This document shows, piece after piece, positions 10,088 to 17,995 of a stretch of 64,000 bases of DNA. Below the pieces are notes generated by a model. That model worked only from the letters and a program-made list of their open reading frames with translations. It ran no database searches and had not been told where the DNA came from. The first letter of the stretch is position 1. Each line of letters opens with the position of its first letter. The translations under genes and the position numbers were made by a program. The DNA comes from Azospirillum formosense (lineage in GTDB: Bacteria > Pseudomonadota > Alphaproteobacteria > Azospirillales > Azospirillaceae): contig NZ_CP159405.1 in assembly GCF_040500525.1 (NCBI RefSeq), positions 372,001 to 436,000 on the forward strand, written 5' to 3'.

Positions 10088-11209
10088 TCAACCCACGATC
10101 ATTTCCGTCCACTTCTGGTTCAGCCAGTCGGACTTGCTGGTGTAGAGGTCATAGCGCGGGATGATCGGCGCGATGTCGGAGGAGACGGCGGCGAACTCCT
10201 GATCCGTCAGGTCGGTCAGCTTGCGGTCGATGGTCGGGGCGGTGCCCACCTTGCGCGACAGCAGGGCCTGGATCGACGGCTGGCACATGTAGTCCACGAA
10301 GACATGCGCGAGGTCGCCGGCCTTGGAGGCGCGGGTGACCGCCCAGCTTCCCGAATCGAGGATGCCGCCCTCCTTCGGGAAGGTCGAGCGCACCGGCTGC
10401 CCGTCCGCGGCGGCGAGGCCCGTCACGTCGTGGTAATACTGGCCCATCGGAATCTCGCCGGACTTCAGCGAGGCCTCGAACTGCGCCTCGTCGCGGTACC
10501 AGAGCTTCACGTTGGACTTCAGCTCCGCCAGCTTCTTGAAGCAGTCGAGTTGCCCCTGTTCGCTGTCGAGATGCTTGGTGCCGCCGAAGAAGGTGGCCGC
10601 CGTGACCTCCAGCAGGAAGCTGTTGCTGACCAGCGCCAGCAGGCCGAGCTTGTCCTTGTTCGCCGGGTCCCACAGCGCCGCCCAGCTGTCCGGGGCCTGC
10701 GGGTAGCTCTTGGTGTTCGTGACCAGCGTGATGTACCAGGACACCGCGCCGATGCCGCTGACCTTGCCGTCCGGATATTTGTTGACGAGGTGGGGGACGA
10801 CCTTGGCGGCGTTGGGAATCTTCGACAGGTCGAAGGGCGCCCACAGCTCCGCCGAGGCCCCCTTCAGCATCGCCACCTGCGACATCATCGAGACGTCGGC
10901 GGGCGCCTGACGGGCGCGGGCCGCCTGTTCGAGTTGGACCAGCCACGCCTCGCCGGTCGGCTCGGCGATGGCCTCCACCGTGATGCCGGTGGCCTTGGAG
11001 AATTCCGGGAAGATGTGCTTTTCGAAGGATTCCTTGAAGTAGCCGCCGTAGACGCCGACCTTCAGCGTCTTGGACTGGGCGCGGACGATGTTCGGAAAGC
11101 CGATGGCGGCCACCGTGGCCAGCGTGCCCGCTCCGGCCAGAACGGCGCGCCGGCTGATGCCGCCGGTCAAAGCGGCGTGAAGTCCCTGCTTACCCGTCGT
11201 CTCGTTCAT
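10088..11209 (-). CDS. ABC transporter periplasmic substrate-binding protein, PotD/extracellular family 1-like, Tat-type signal
   Basis: The 373-residue protein opens with a twin-arginine leader (ISRRAVLAGAGTLATVAAIGFP, cleavage near VRAQS) and then the mature start KTLKVGVYGGYFKESFEKHIFPEFSKATGITVEAIAEP. This is the pattern of spermidine/putrescine-type binding proteins. It should capture the ligand in the periplasm for the PotABC-type subunits encoded downstream. It is the first gene of the operon and diverges from the LysR gene at 11388. Ligands in this family include putrescine, spermidine, GABA and agmatine. The ureohydrolase in the operon points to a guanidino compound (inference). Confidence 0.88.
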   Translation of the reverse strand: MNETTGKQGLHAALTGGISRRAVLAGAGTLATVAAIGFPNIVRAQSKTLKVGVYGGYFKESFEKHIFPEFSKATGITVEAIAEPTGEAWLVQLEQAARARQAPADVSMMSQVAMLKGASAELWAPFDLSKIPNAAKVVPHLVNKYPDGKVSGIGAVSWYITLVTNTKSYPQAPDSWAALWDPANKDKLGLLALVSNSFLLEVTAATFFGGTKHLDSEQGQLDCFKKLAELKSNVKLWYRDEAQFEASLKSGEIPMGQYYHDVTGLAAADGQPVRSTFPKEGGILDSGSWAVTRASKAGDLAHVFVDYMCQPSIQALLSRKVGTAPTIDRKLTDLTDQEFAAVSSDIAPIIPRYDLYTSKSDWLNQKWTEMIVG

Positions 11210-11320
11210 GGATGCGACCTTTCCTTGCGGACGAGCTTATCTGTTCGTGAGGCCAGCATTGCGGCCTGCGATCATTAGACCCCCGGCGCCGTTGCTCGAA
11301 AATCAGAAAGTTTTGTATCT

Positions 11321-11342
11321 TACTTCGATCCGGGCCGAAGTA
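11321..11342. promoter_or_regulatory. LysR-type operator candidate (TACTTCG-N8-CGAAGTA)
   Basis: A perfect inverted repeat with 7-base arms and an 8-base spacer lies in the divergent region between the binding-protein gene (start 11209) and the LysR gene (start 11388). It contains the T-N11-A core expected for LysR-type regulators. Its place fits dual control of the transport/catabolic operon and the regulator itself. Confidence 0.6.
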
Positions 11343-11387
11343 TCGGTGGGCCGGACCCATCGGGCGGGGCAGGGGAGGGCAGGCGTC

Positions 11388-12338
11388 GTGGCGATGATTC
11401 AGCTTGAAACCGTGGATCTGCGCCTGTTGCGGTTGTTCATGACCATCGTCGAGGCCGGCGGATTCAGTGCGGCGCAGAGCGAACTGAACCTGTCGCTGTC
11501 CACCATCTCCACCCATTTCGCCGATCTTGAGACGCGGCTGGGCCTGCGGCTGTGCCGGCGGGGGCGGTCGGGATTCCAGCTCACCCCGGAGGGGCAGGCG
11601 GTCTATGACGAGGCGCGGCGGGTGTTCGATACGCTGGAGAGGTTCCGCGGGCGGGTGCGCGGCCTGCGCGAGCGGCTGACCGGCACGCTGGCGGTCGGGC
11701 TGGTGGACAACACGCTGACCGACCCGCGCGCCCCGCTGGAGCGCGTCTTCGCCCGCTTCACCGAAGCGGCGCCGGAGGTCTCGCTGATCATCAACGTCCG
11801 CCCGCCGAACGAGCTTCTGCGCGATGTCATCGGCGGACAGCTCCAGCTCGCCATCGCCAGCTTTCCGCGCATCGTGCCCAGCCTGTCCTACCAGGACCTC
11901 TACAACGAGACGATCCACTTCTGCGTGGCGGACGGGCACCCGCTGTTCACCCTGCCGGACGAGGCCATCGACCTGGACGAAATCCGCCGCTACCGGCTGG
12001 TCGCGCGCAGCTACTGGGGCGCGCGCGACCTGAAGATCTTCGCCATTTCAACGCCCAAGGCGACGGTCAGCGACATGGAGGGGGCGGCCCGGCTGATCCT
12101 GTCCGGGGCCTACGCCGGCTATCTGCCGGACCATTACGCCGCACCCTACATCAAGGCCGGGCGGCTGCGGGTTCTGCTGCCCAAGGTTCTGTCCTATCAG
12201 GCGCCCTTCCAGGTGGCCTTCGACGCCAACCGCTCCAAGAGCCCGGTGGTGGACCTGTTCATCGCCCTGACCCGCGAGGAGATGACCGCGCCGGAATTCC
12301 GGCCCGGCCCGGCCCATCAACCGGCCCGTCAGATGTGA
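11388..12338 (+). CDS. LysR family transcriptional regulator
   Basis: The 316-residue protein has an N-terminal winged helix-turn-helix (VDLRLLRLFMTIVEAGGFSAAQSELNLSLSTISTHFADLETRLGLRLCRRG) and a periplasmic-binding-like effector domain. The frame is open further upstream. The GTG at 11388 lies 8 bases after GGGGAGGG and is preferred; an ATG at 11394 is the alternative. It diverges from the polyamine-type operon and probably controls it through the palindrome at 11321. The helix-turn-helix has S-T-I-S-T-H where S-A-V-S-x-x is usual. Its 3' end overlaps the convergent cysE gene by 10 bp. Confidence 0.88.
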   Translation: MAMIQLETVDLRLLRLFMTIVEAGGFSAAQSELNLSLSTISTHFADLETRLGLRLCRRGRSGFQLTPEGQAVYDEARRVFDTLERFRGRVRGLRERLTGTLAVGLVDNTLTDPRAPLERVFARFTEAAPEVSLIINVRPPNELLRDVIGGQLQLAIASFPRIVPSLSYQDLYNETIHFCVADGHPLFTLPDEAIDLDEIRRYRLVARSYWGARDLKIFAISTPKATVSDMEGAARLILSGAYAGYLPDHYAAPYIKAGRLRVLLPKVLSYQAPFQVAFDANRSKSPVVDLFIALTREEMTAPEFRPGPAHQPARQM

Positions 12339-13198
12339 TATTCCGGCTCCGGCACGGTCTGGTCCATGGCGAGCGCCGGCACCGTGTCGCGGCACCAGCC
12401 GACGATCCGCGCCGGGACGCCGACGACGGTGGCGCAGGGCGGCACGTCCTTCAGCACGACGCTGCCGGCGCCGACCTTGGCGCGGCTGCCGATCTCGATG
12501 TTGCCGAGGATCTTGGCGCCGGCCGACAGCAGGACGCCGTCGCGTACCTTCGGGTGGCGGTCGCCATGCTCCTTGCCGGTGCCGCCGAGCGTGACCTCCT
12601 GAAGGATCGACACGTCGTTGCCGACCACGGCGGTCTCGCCGATCACCACGCCGGTGCCATGGTCGATGAAGACGCCGCGCCCGACCGGGACCGCCGGATG
12701 GATGTCCACCGCGAACACCTCCGACACCCGGCTCTGCAGGAAATGGGCGAGGTCGCGCCGCTCGCGCCGCCACAGCCAATGGCCGATGCGGTGCCACTCC
12801 AGCGCGTGGAAGCCCTTGTAGTAGAGGAAGGGCGTCAGGCAGTTGTCCGCCGCCGGATCGCGCGTGCAGATGGCCTGGAGGTCGGAGCAGGCCTCCTCCA
12901 CGATGCAGGGCGCGTCGGCGACGGCCGAGCGCACGAGCATCGCAAGCTGGTCGGCGGAGATGTAGGAATCGCCGAGCTTGCGCGCCAGCAGGCTGCCCAG
13001 CGCCGAAGGGAAGTCATGGTGCAGCAGGATGGCGGTGTCGATGAAGGGGCGCAGCCACGGCTCCTTGACGACGACGCTCTCCGCTTCGGCGCGCAGCATC
13101 GCCCACATGCCGTCGACGCCCTCCAGAAGGGGCGATTCCGGACGGTCCAGCTCCTTGAGGTCTTGGTCCTTGAGGCAGGGGGCGACAATGTGATTCAT
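12329..13198 (-). CDS. cysE: Serine O-acetyltransferase
   Basis: The 289-residue protein matches CysE. An N-terminal alpha-helical domain (SPLLEGVDGMWAMLRAEAESVVVKEPWLRPFIDTAILLH) is followed by left-handed beta-helix hexapeptide repeats containing DIHPAVPVGRGVFIDHGTGVVIGETAVVGNDV. It makes O-acetylserine from serine and acetyl-CoA for cysteine synthesis in the cytoplasm. The C-terminal tail (DQTVPEPEYHI) ends in isoleucine, as needed for docking into CysK in the cysteine synthase complex. The gene stands alone and its end overlaps the LysR gene by 10 bp. Confidence 0.95.
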   Translation of the reverse strand: MNHIVAPCLKDQDLKELDRPESPLLEGVDGMWAMLRAEAESVVVKEPWLRPFIDTAILLHHDFPSALGSLLARKLGDSYISADQLAMLVRSAVADAPCIVEEACSDLQAICTRDPAADNCLTPFLYYKGFHALEWHRIGHWLWRRERRDLAHFLQSRVSEVFAVDIHPAVPVGRGVFIDHGTGVVIGETAVVGNDVSILQEVTLGGTGKEHGDRHPKVRDGVLLSAGAKILGNIEIGSRAKVGAGSVVLKDVPPCATVVGVPARIVGWCRDTVPALAMDQTVPEPEYHI

Positions 13199-13845
13199 GG
13201 TACGCGTGTCCTGATGTTCCCGATCGGTCCGTCTGTCGGTCCGGTCATGGGGCCTTCAACAGGCCGGACGGAAGCCTAGCACGCCGCTTTCCGGAAGGGG
13301 AGCCATGTCGTGGGAAATGAAGGGTCACCACGAATTCTTGCACATTTTTATAATGTGAAAATTCCGCCGTCCACCCAGACAGCTCCATCCGCGCCGCGAA
13401 CAGCTTCATCAGGGGATTGCACCGTCGCGGGTGCGGGACCCGGACTCCTGTCGGCTGTTTCCTAGAGCCGATCTTGTCCTGCAAAGCTGCGCTGTTGCCG
13501 CTCACCGTGATCCCACGGATGCCTCCGATTTCCATCCTGTCCCGCTATGCCGAGCATTGACGGAACGAACCCGGCTGGCATCGATGGGATCGCGTCGCTG
13601 TATTTTCCATAAGATTCCTTATGGGATTTGTATGCCAAAACAAACGAAGGCAATCAGACCCTACACCCAGAACCGACTCAGTGCATTTGCTCTCCGTCGT
13701 CCGGGGTCGACCCCGCCTCTGCCGATGACTTGGTCGGGAAGGACGAAGCCGCGCCCATGGTGGGCCGGCTGGCGACCGGTTCAGCCGGCTCGCCCTGCCC
13801 GGCCGGCTCGAGCCCTGGCGTCCGTGGCGTGGCCCATGGCCAGCG
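13199..13845. other. 647-bp stretch without a supported gene
   Basis: No open frame here looks like a protein I recognise, and codon use is poor in all frames. The middle (about 13580-13700) is richer in A/T than the surroundings and holds an inverted repeat CCATAAG-ATTC-CTTATGG at 13607-13624. The left end should carry the cysE promoter. The right end abuts the stop of the TPR-glycosyltransferase and could hold its terminator. No tRNA-like T-loop sequence was seen. Confidence 0.5.
13607..13624. repeat. Inverted repeat CCATAAG-N4-CTTATGG in A/T-rich gap
   Basis: Perfect 7-base arms surround ATTC. It lies in the gene-poor stretch and is not next to a start codon. It could be a protein-binding site or the remnant of a mobile element; nothing more can be said. 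Confidence 0.4.
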
Positions 13846-15351
13846 TCACCGATTTCGCGCCGCGGCTGCGGCAAGATCATGCCCCACGCGGGCCATGACC
13901 GGCCCCCAATCGCCGGGCGATTCCTGCCGGTAGAGGCGCATCGTCGGGTACCAGGGGCTGTCGTCGCGCCCACGGAACCAGCGCCAGCAAGCGTCGGAGC
14001 GCGACAGCATCCACACCGGGCGCCCGGTCGCCGCCGCGAGGTGGGCGACCGACGTGTCCACGGTGACGACGAGGTCGAGATGCGCCGCGATGGCCGCGGT
14101 GTCGGCGAAGTCGATCACGCCCTCCATGGGGTCGGTCAGCAGGCCCGCCGCGACGGCCGCCCGCGCCTGCTCCGCCGCGTGCCCGACCTGGAGGCTGACC
14201 GCCTCGATCCCCGGCACCGACAGCAGCGGTTCCATCAACGCGAAGGGCACGCTGCGGCGGCGGTCCATGGCGTGGGAGGTGGGGTCGTGCCGCCGCGGGT
14301 TGCCCGACCAGACGAATCCGACGCGCATCGGGCGCTGTGCGGCGGATTCCCCGGTCCGGTTCCAGCCGAGCCGCTCCGCCCAGGCCGCCGCCAGATCGGT
14401 GGACGGCGTGATGTAGGGAGCGCCGGAGGGAATTCCGTCGATGCGCGTCCCGAAGGCGAAGGGCAGGCTCATCAGCGGGCAGCACAGATCGAAATCCGGC
14501 AGTGCCGCCGCGTCGTCGTAAGTGGCCAGACGGTCGACTCCCCGCACCGAGGCCAGCAGGCGGCGCAGCTCGGGCTGGACGATCAACAGCACCCGTGCGC
14601 CGCGGTCGGCGAGCAGCGGCGCGTAGCGGACGAACTGCAGAGTGTCGCCCAGCCCCTGTTCGTAATAGAGAAGGATGGTCCTGCCGGCGATGTCCTCGCC
14701 CCGCCACACCGGCTTGCCGGACACCGCCGCGGATTGGCCGGTGTAGTCCCAGCGCCGTTCGTAAAGCGCCAGCCCCTCCGCGAAATCGCCAAGCGCCAGC
14801 TTCAGCACCGCCAGCTCGCAGACCGGGTGCGGATGGTCCGGGCGCAGGGCCTTGGCCGCCTCAAGCGCCGCCTCCGCCTCATCGAACCGGCCCGCGTCAC
14901 GCAACGCGATGCCCAGGTTCAAAAGCGTCTCGAAATGCGACGGATCGAGCGTGGCGGCGCGCCTCAGCCAGGACACGGCGTCGCCGATCCGGCCATCGGC
15001 GGCCAGGGCGGAGCCGAGATTGCCCGGCACGCCGCGCGCCGCCGGCTCCAGCGCCAGGGCGCGGACGAGATGGCGGATGGCCTCGTCGTACCGCCCGGCG
15101 GCCTTCAACGCCGCGCCCAGATTGCCGAGAAAGGCGGTGTTCAGCCCATCCCGCGCCACCGCGGCGGCGATCAGCGCGACGGCTTCGGCGGAACGGCCCT
15201 GTTGTCCGGCGACGATGCCCAGCAGATGCGCGGCGTGGGCCTGCTCCGGATCGGCGTCCAGAATGCGCTGGTAGATGGTTGCCGCCTCGTCCAGCCGCCC
15301 GGCCTGATGGTGGGCGATGGCGACCGCATAGGCTTCCTCGATCGTCGCCAT
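13846..15351 (-). CDS. TPR-repeat protein with glycosyltransferase (GT9-like) C-terminal domain
   Basis: The 501-residue protein has about six tetratricopeptide repeats in its first 220 residues (for example AVAIAHHQAGRLDEAATIYQRILDADPEQ and AVSWLRRAATLDPSHFETLLNLGIALRDAGRFDEAEAALEAA). These are followed by a C-terminal glycosyltransferase-like domain with LLYYEQGLGDTLQFVRYAPLLADRGARV and a late VDTSVAHLAAATGRPVWML motif, as in heptosyltransferase-type folds. Such proteins occur in flagellin or surface-glycan modification in alphaproteobacteria. The start is set at 15351, although the frame is open to 15906. No partner gene lies beside it, so the acceptor is unknown. Confidence 0.82.
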   Translation of the reverse strand: MATIEEAYAVAIAHHQAGRLDEAATIYQRILDADPEQAHAAHLLGIVAGQQGRSAEAVALIAAAVARDGLNTAFLGNLGAALKAAGRYDEAIRHLVRALALEPAARGVPGNLGSALAADGRIGDAVSWLRRAATLDPSHFETLLNLGIALRDAGRFDEAEAALEAAKALRPDHPHPVCELAVLKLALGDFAEGLALYERRWDYTGQSAAVSGKPVWRGEDIAGRTILLYYEQGLGDTLQFVRYAPLLADRGARVLLIVQPELRRLLASVRGVDRLATYDDAAALPDFDLCCPLMSLPFAFGTRIDGIPSGAPYITPSTDLAAAWAERLGWNRTGESAAQRPMRVGFVWSGNPRRHDPTSHAMDRRRSVPFALMEPLLSVPGIEAVSLQVGHAAEQARAAVAAGLLTDPMEGVIDFADTAAIAAHLDLVVTVDTSVAHLAAATGRPVWMLSRSDACWRWFRGRDDSPWYPTMRLYRQESPGDWGPVMARVGHDLAAAAARNR

Positions 15352-15455
15352 CCCGCGAACCCTGAATTGCAATTTCCAGATGAAATCCCTTTTCAGTAAA
15401 CCGAAAGCGGACATGATCGCAACGATACGCGAGAAAGAGAACCGCAAAACCCGTC

Positions 15456-17825
15456 TCAGGCGCCTTTTTTCACCCGCGTGGCGGAAGGCAGGCGGACGAC
15501 GAAGCGGGCACCGCCCCTTTTTCCCTGTCCGTCCTCCAAGGCGATCGTGCCGCCGAGTTGGCTGACCGTGTTGTGGACGATGTGCAGGCCGAGCCCGGCA
15601 TGACCCCGGTCGCGGCTCGTGGTGAAGAACGGGTCGAAGACCCGGGTCCGCAGCTCCGCCGGGATGCCCCGCCCATCGTCGGTGACGGCCAATTCCACGA
15701 CCTCCGCCGTGGCCTTGCCGGCGCTGACCGTCACAGTGCCCCGCTGCCGGAGATCCCTCCGCTCCGCTTCCCCCTGCCCCACATCCCCCCGCCCCGCGTC
15801 CTCCCCGCCGCCCGCGAAGCCGTGGTTGACGGCGTTCAGCAGCAGGTGCGAAACGATCTGTGCGATGGCTTGCGGGTAGCCGTCCATCATCAAGCCCGGC
15901 GGGCAATCCACGACAACCCGGTGTTCCGCGGGCTCCCAGAAGGGGCCCAGCGCCTCGACGGCCTGCATCAGGCAGAGGCGGAGGTCGAAGCGCCGACGCG
16001 TCTCCCCCGCCGGGTCAACCGCCAGTTCCTTGAAGCGCTGGACCAGCTCCGCCGCGCGGACGGTGTTGTTGACCAGCAGCTCGCACACGTCGCCCAGGTC
16101 GGTCAGGAAGCGTTCCAGCTCGCGGCGGCGCAACTGCCCGGTGTCGAGAAGGCGCCGCATCTTCGGCACTTTCTCGCAGATCAGGGTGGACGTGGTGAGC
16201 GTGATGCCAAGCGGCGTGTTGATCTCGTGCGCCACGCCGGCCACCACCTGCCCCAACGCGGCCAGCTTCTCCGCCTGGACCAGATGGGCTTGGGTCCGCC
16301 GCAGCTCTGCCAGGGTCGAATCCGCCTGCTCCTTGGCGCGGCGCAACTCGTCCTCGCGGCGGGTGATCTCGGCGGCGAAATGCTGGACGGCGCGGGCCAT
16401 GTCGCCCAGCTCGTCCCGCCGCTCCAGGTCGGTCACCCCCCCGTCGCTCGGGTCGCGGGCCAAGCGCCGCGTCGCGTTCTGCAGGCGGCGCAGGGGCCGC
16501 GTGATCCCGCCGGCCACCAGCAACGCCGCGCCCGCGGCGAACAGCAGGCCGACGGTCGCCCCGATGAGCAGGGTGGAGCGCAGCAGATCGGCGCTGCGCA
16601 CCGCGCTGTCCTGGAACAGGTCGTTCAGGCGGCGGGCCGTGTTCATCACCGCGGCGGCGTCCATGTCCATGGCGGCGATGGCGCCGTTCTGGCGGGCCAG
16701 CCCGTCGGTGGTCCGCTCCAGCCCGTCGCGCCAGGCGGTGATGGCGGCCAGCATCCCATCCTGGATCAACGGGGAGATGGGAAGCCCCGATACCCGGTCG
16801 CGCAGCCGGCCGCTGTCGGTGGCGACGTCGCGCAGGCTGCGGGAATCGCGCCGCTCCAGCGCCCTCAGGGTCCGCCCGCTGAGCGTCAGGGCGGTCATGG
16901 CGAGGGTCTGGGTTTCCTGTTCCATGGCGTGGGCGGACATGGTCCGGCGCAGAAGCTCCGCCACCTCCTCCTGGACGGCGCCGTAGCCGGCGTCGGCGGC
17001 TTTCAGCATCCGTTCGGCGAGCGCGTCGTAGCGGGGCGCCAGCCGCGGAAGCGTGGTCCAGTCCAGAGGTTCGGCCCGCAACCGCACCAACTCGTCCAGC
17101 GCCGTCCCGTGGGCGGTGTCGGCAGCGAGCGAGGCGGCGAGGCCATCGGCGGTCCGCTCCACCCGCTCCAGCCAGAAGGTCAAGCCACCGGACCGCTGCG
17201 GCGACCCGGATGGAGGATCGGGCGGATCGGCGATGGCCGCCTCGTCCACGGCGGCCAGCCGCGCGTGCAGCAGCGCTTCCCGCAGCGCGTGCAGGCCATC
17301 CACCAGATCGCGACCGGCGCGCATCTGCCGGTCGGACTCGGCCAGGGAGGCGACGAGCGCCACGTTGGCGGCGTGCTGCCGCTGGCGCGCCTGTTCGGCC
17401 AGGGCGAGCAGACGCGCCTCCTGCTCCGCCATGCCGCGGGCGCGGGCGTCGCTGACGGTGATCGCGTCGACCAGTTCCTCCAGCCGGGCGGCGTGACGGT
17501 CGGACGCACGGCGGGCGGTCTCCACGGCGTCGGCCTGGATCCCCTCGTCCGCCAGCCCGCCCAGCGCGTCCAGCGCCGCCCGCGCGCCATGGGTGGCGCG
17601 GCGGAAGGTGACCTCATGGGGAAGCCGGCTTTCGGGAAGAGAATGGATGAAGTCGTTGCGGGCCGCGGTGGCGGCGATCATCTCGCGGTAGACGGTGCCG
17701 GCCAGGACGGCGGCCTCGCGCGAGCGGCCGGCGCGCTCCAGCAGAATCCAGGCGGACACCGCGATCAGCGCCGCGATGAACACCGGGATTCCTCCCACCG
17801 TCGCTATGCGATACGAGATCCTCAT
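15456..17825 (-). CDS. Membrane sensor histidine kinase with HAMP domain
   Basis: The 789-residue protein has a first membrane helix (IATVGGIPVFIAALIAVSAWILL), a long helical sensor domain outside the membrane and a second helix (LIGATVGLLFAAGAALLVAGGI). A HAMP domain, a coiled coil, a HisKA domain with the phospho-accepting His533 in GVAHEINTPLG and an HATPase with DDGRGIPAE and GHAGLGLHIV follow. The kinase domain belongs to the HPK4-like group. A GTG at 17828 is directly before the chosen ATG. No response regulator gene is adjacent, so this is an orphan kinase. Its signal is unknown; the long helical sensor resembles chemoreceptor four-helix bundles. Confidence 0.9.
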   Translation of the reverse strand: MRISYRIATVGGIPVFIAALIAVSAWILLERAGRSREAAVLAGTVYREMIAATAARNDFIHSLPESRLPHEVTFRRATHGARAALDALGGLADEGIQADAVETARRASDRHAARLEELVDAITVSDARARGMAEQEARLLALAEQARQRQHAANVALVASLAESDRQMRAGRDLVDGLHALREALLHARLAAVDEAAIADPPDPPSGSPQRSGGLTFWLERVERTADGLAASLAADTAHGTALDELVRLRAEPLDWTTLPRLAPRYDALAERMLKAADAGYGAVQEEVAELLRRTMSAHAMEQETQTLAMTALTLSGRTLRALERRDSRSLRDVATDSGRLRDRVSGLPISPLIQDGMLAAITAWRDGLERTTDGLARQNGAIAAMDMDAAAVMNTARRLNDLFQDSAVRSADLLRSTLLIGATVGLLFAAGAALLVAGGITRPLRRLQNATRRLARDPSDGGVTDLERRDELGDMARAVQHFAAEITRREDELRRAKEQADSTLAELRRTQAHLVQAEKLAALGQVVAGVAHEINTPLGITLTTSTLICEKVPKMRRLLDTGQLRRRELERFLTDLGDVCELLVNNTVRAAELVQRFKELAVDPAGETRRRFDLRLCLMQAVEALGPFWEPAEHRVVVDCPPGLMMDGYPQAIAQIVSHLLLNAVNHGFAGGGEDAGRGDVGQGEAERRDLRQRGTVTVSAGKATAEVVELAVTDDGRGIPAELRTRVFDPFFTTSRDRGHAGLGLHIVHNTVSQLGGTIALEDGQGKRGGARFVVRLPSATRVKKGA

Positions 17826-17926
17826 CACGCTCCGCCGGCTGCCGCTCCTCCGGGGGACTGCGGAACAGGCCGGCGTCGGAACAGCGCAAAGCTAGCGATA
17901 GCACTCTTGAGTTGTCGAGTTCTTTC

Positions 17927-17942
17927 AATTTTGGCGAAAATT
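17927..17942. repeat. A/T-rich inverted repeat AATTTT-GGCG-AAAATT
   Basis: Perfect 6-base arms lie in the 170-bp A/T-rich gap between the histidine kinase start and the fruA stop. It may be part of the kinase promoter or an operator. It lacks a T-run in the direction of fru transcription, so it is not a convincing terminator. Confidence 0.35.
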
Positions 17943-17995
17943 AAAACTAATTTGCGGTACAGCCGGCAATCAGCGGCTGCGACGATCCCCGCCGT

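Noticed and set aside
13431-13898. Small frames in the gap before the TPR gene
   Set aside because: No ribosome site, poor codon use, no family; they overlap each other on both strands.
17927-17942. Intrinsic terminator of the fru operon
   Set aside because: The stem is only six A/T-rich pairs and no T-run follows in the direction of transcription.
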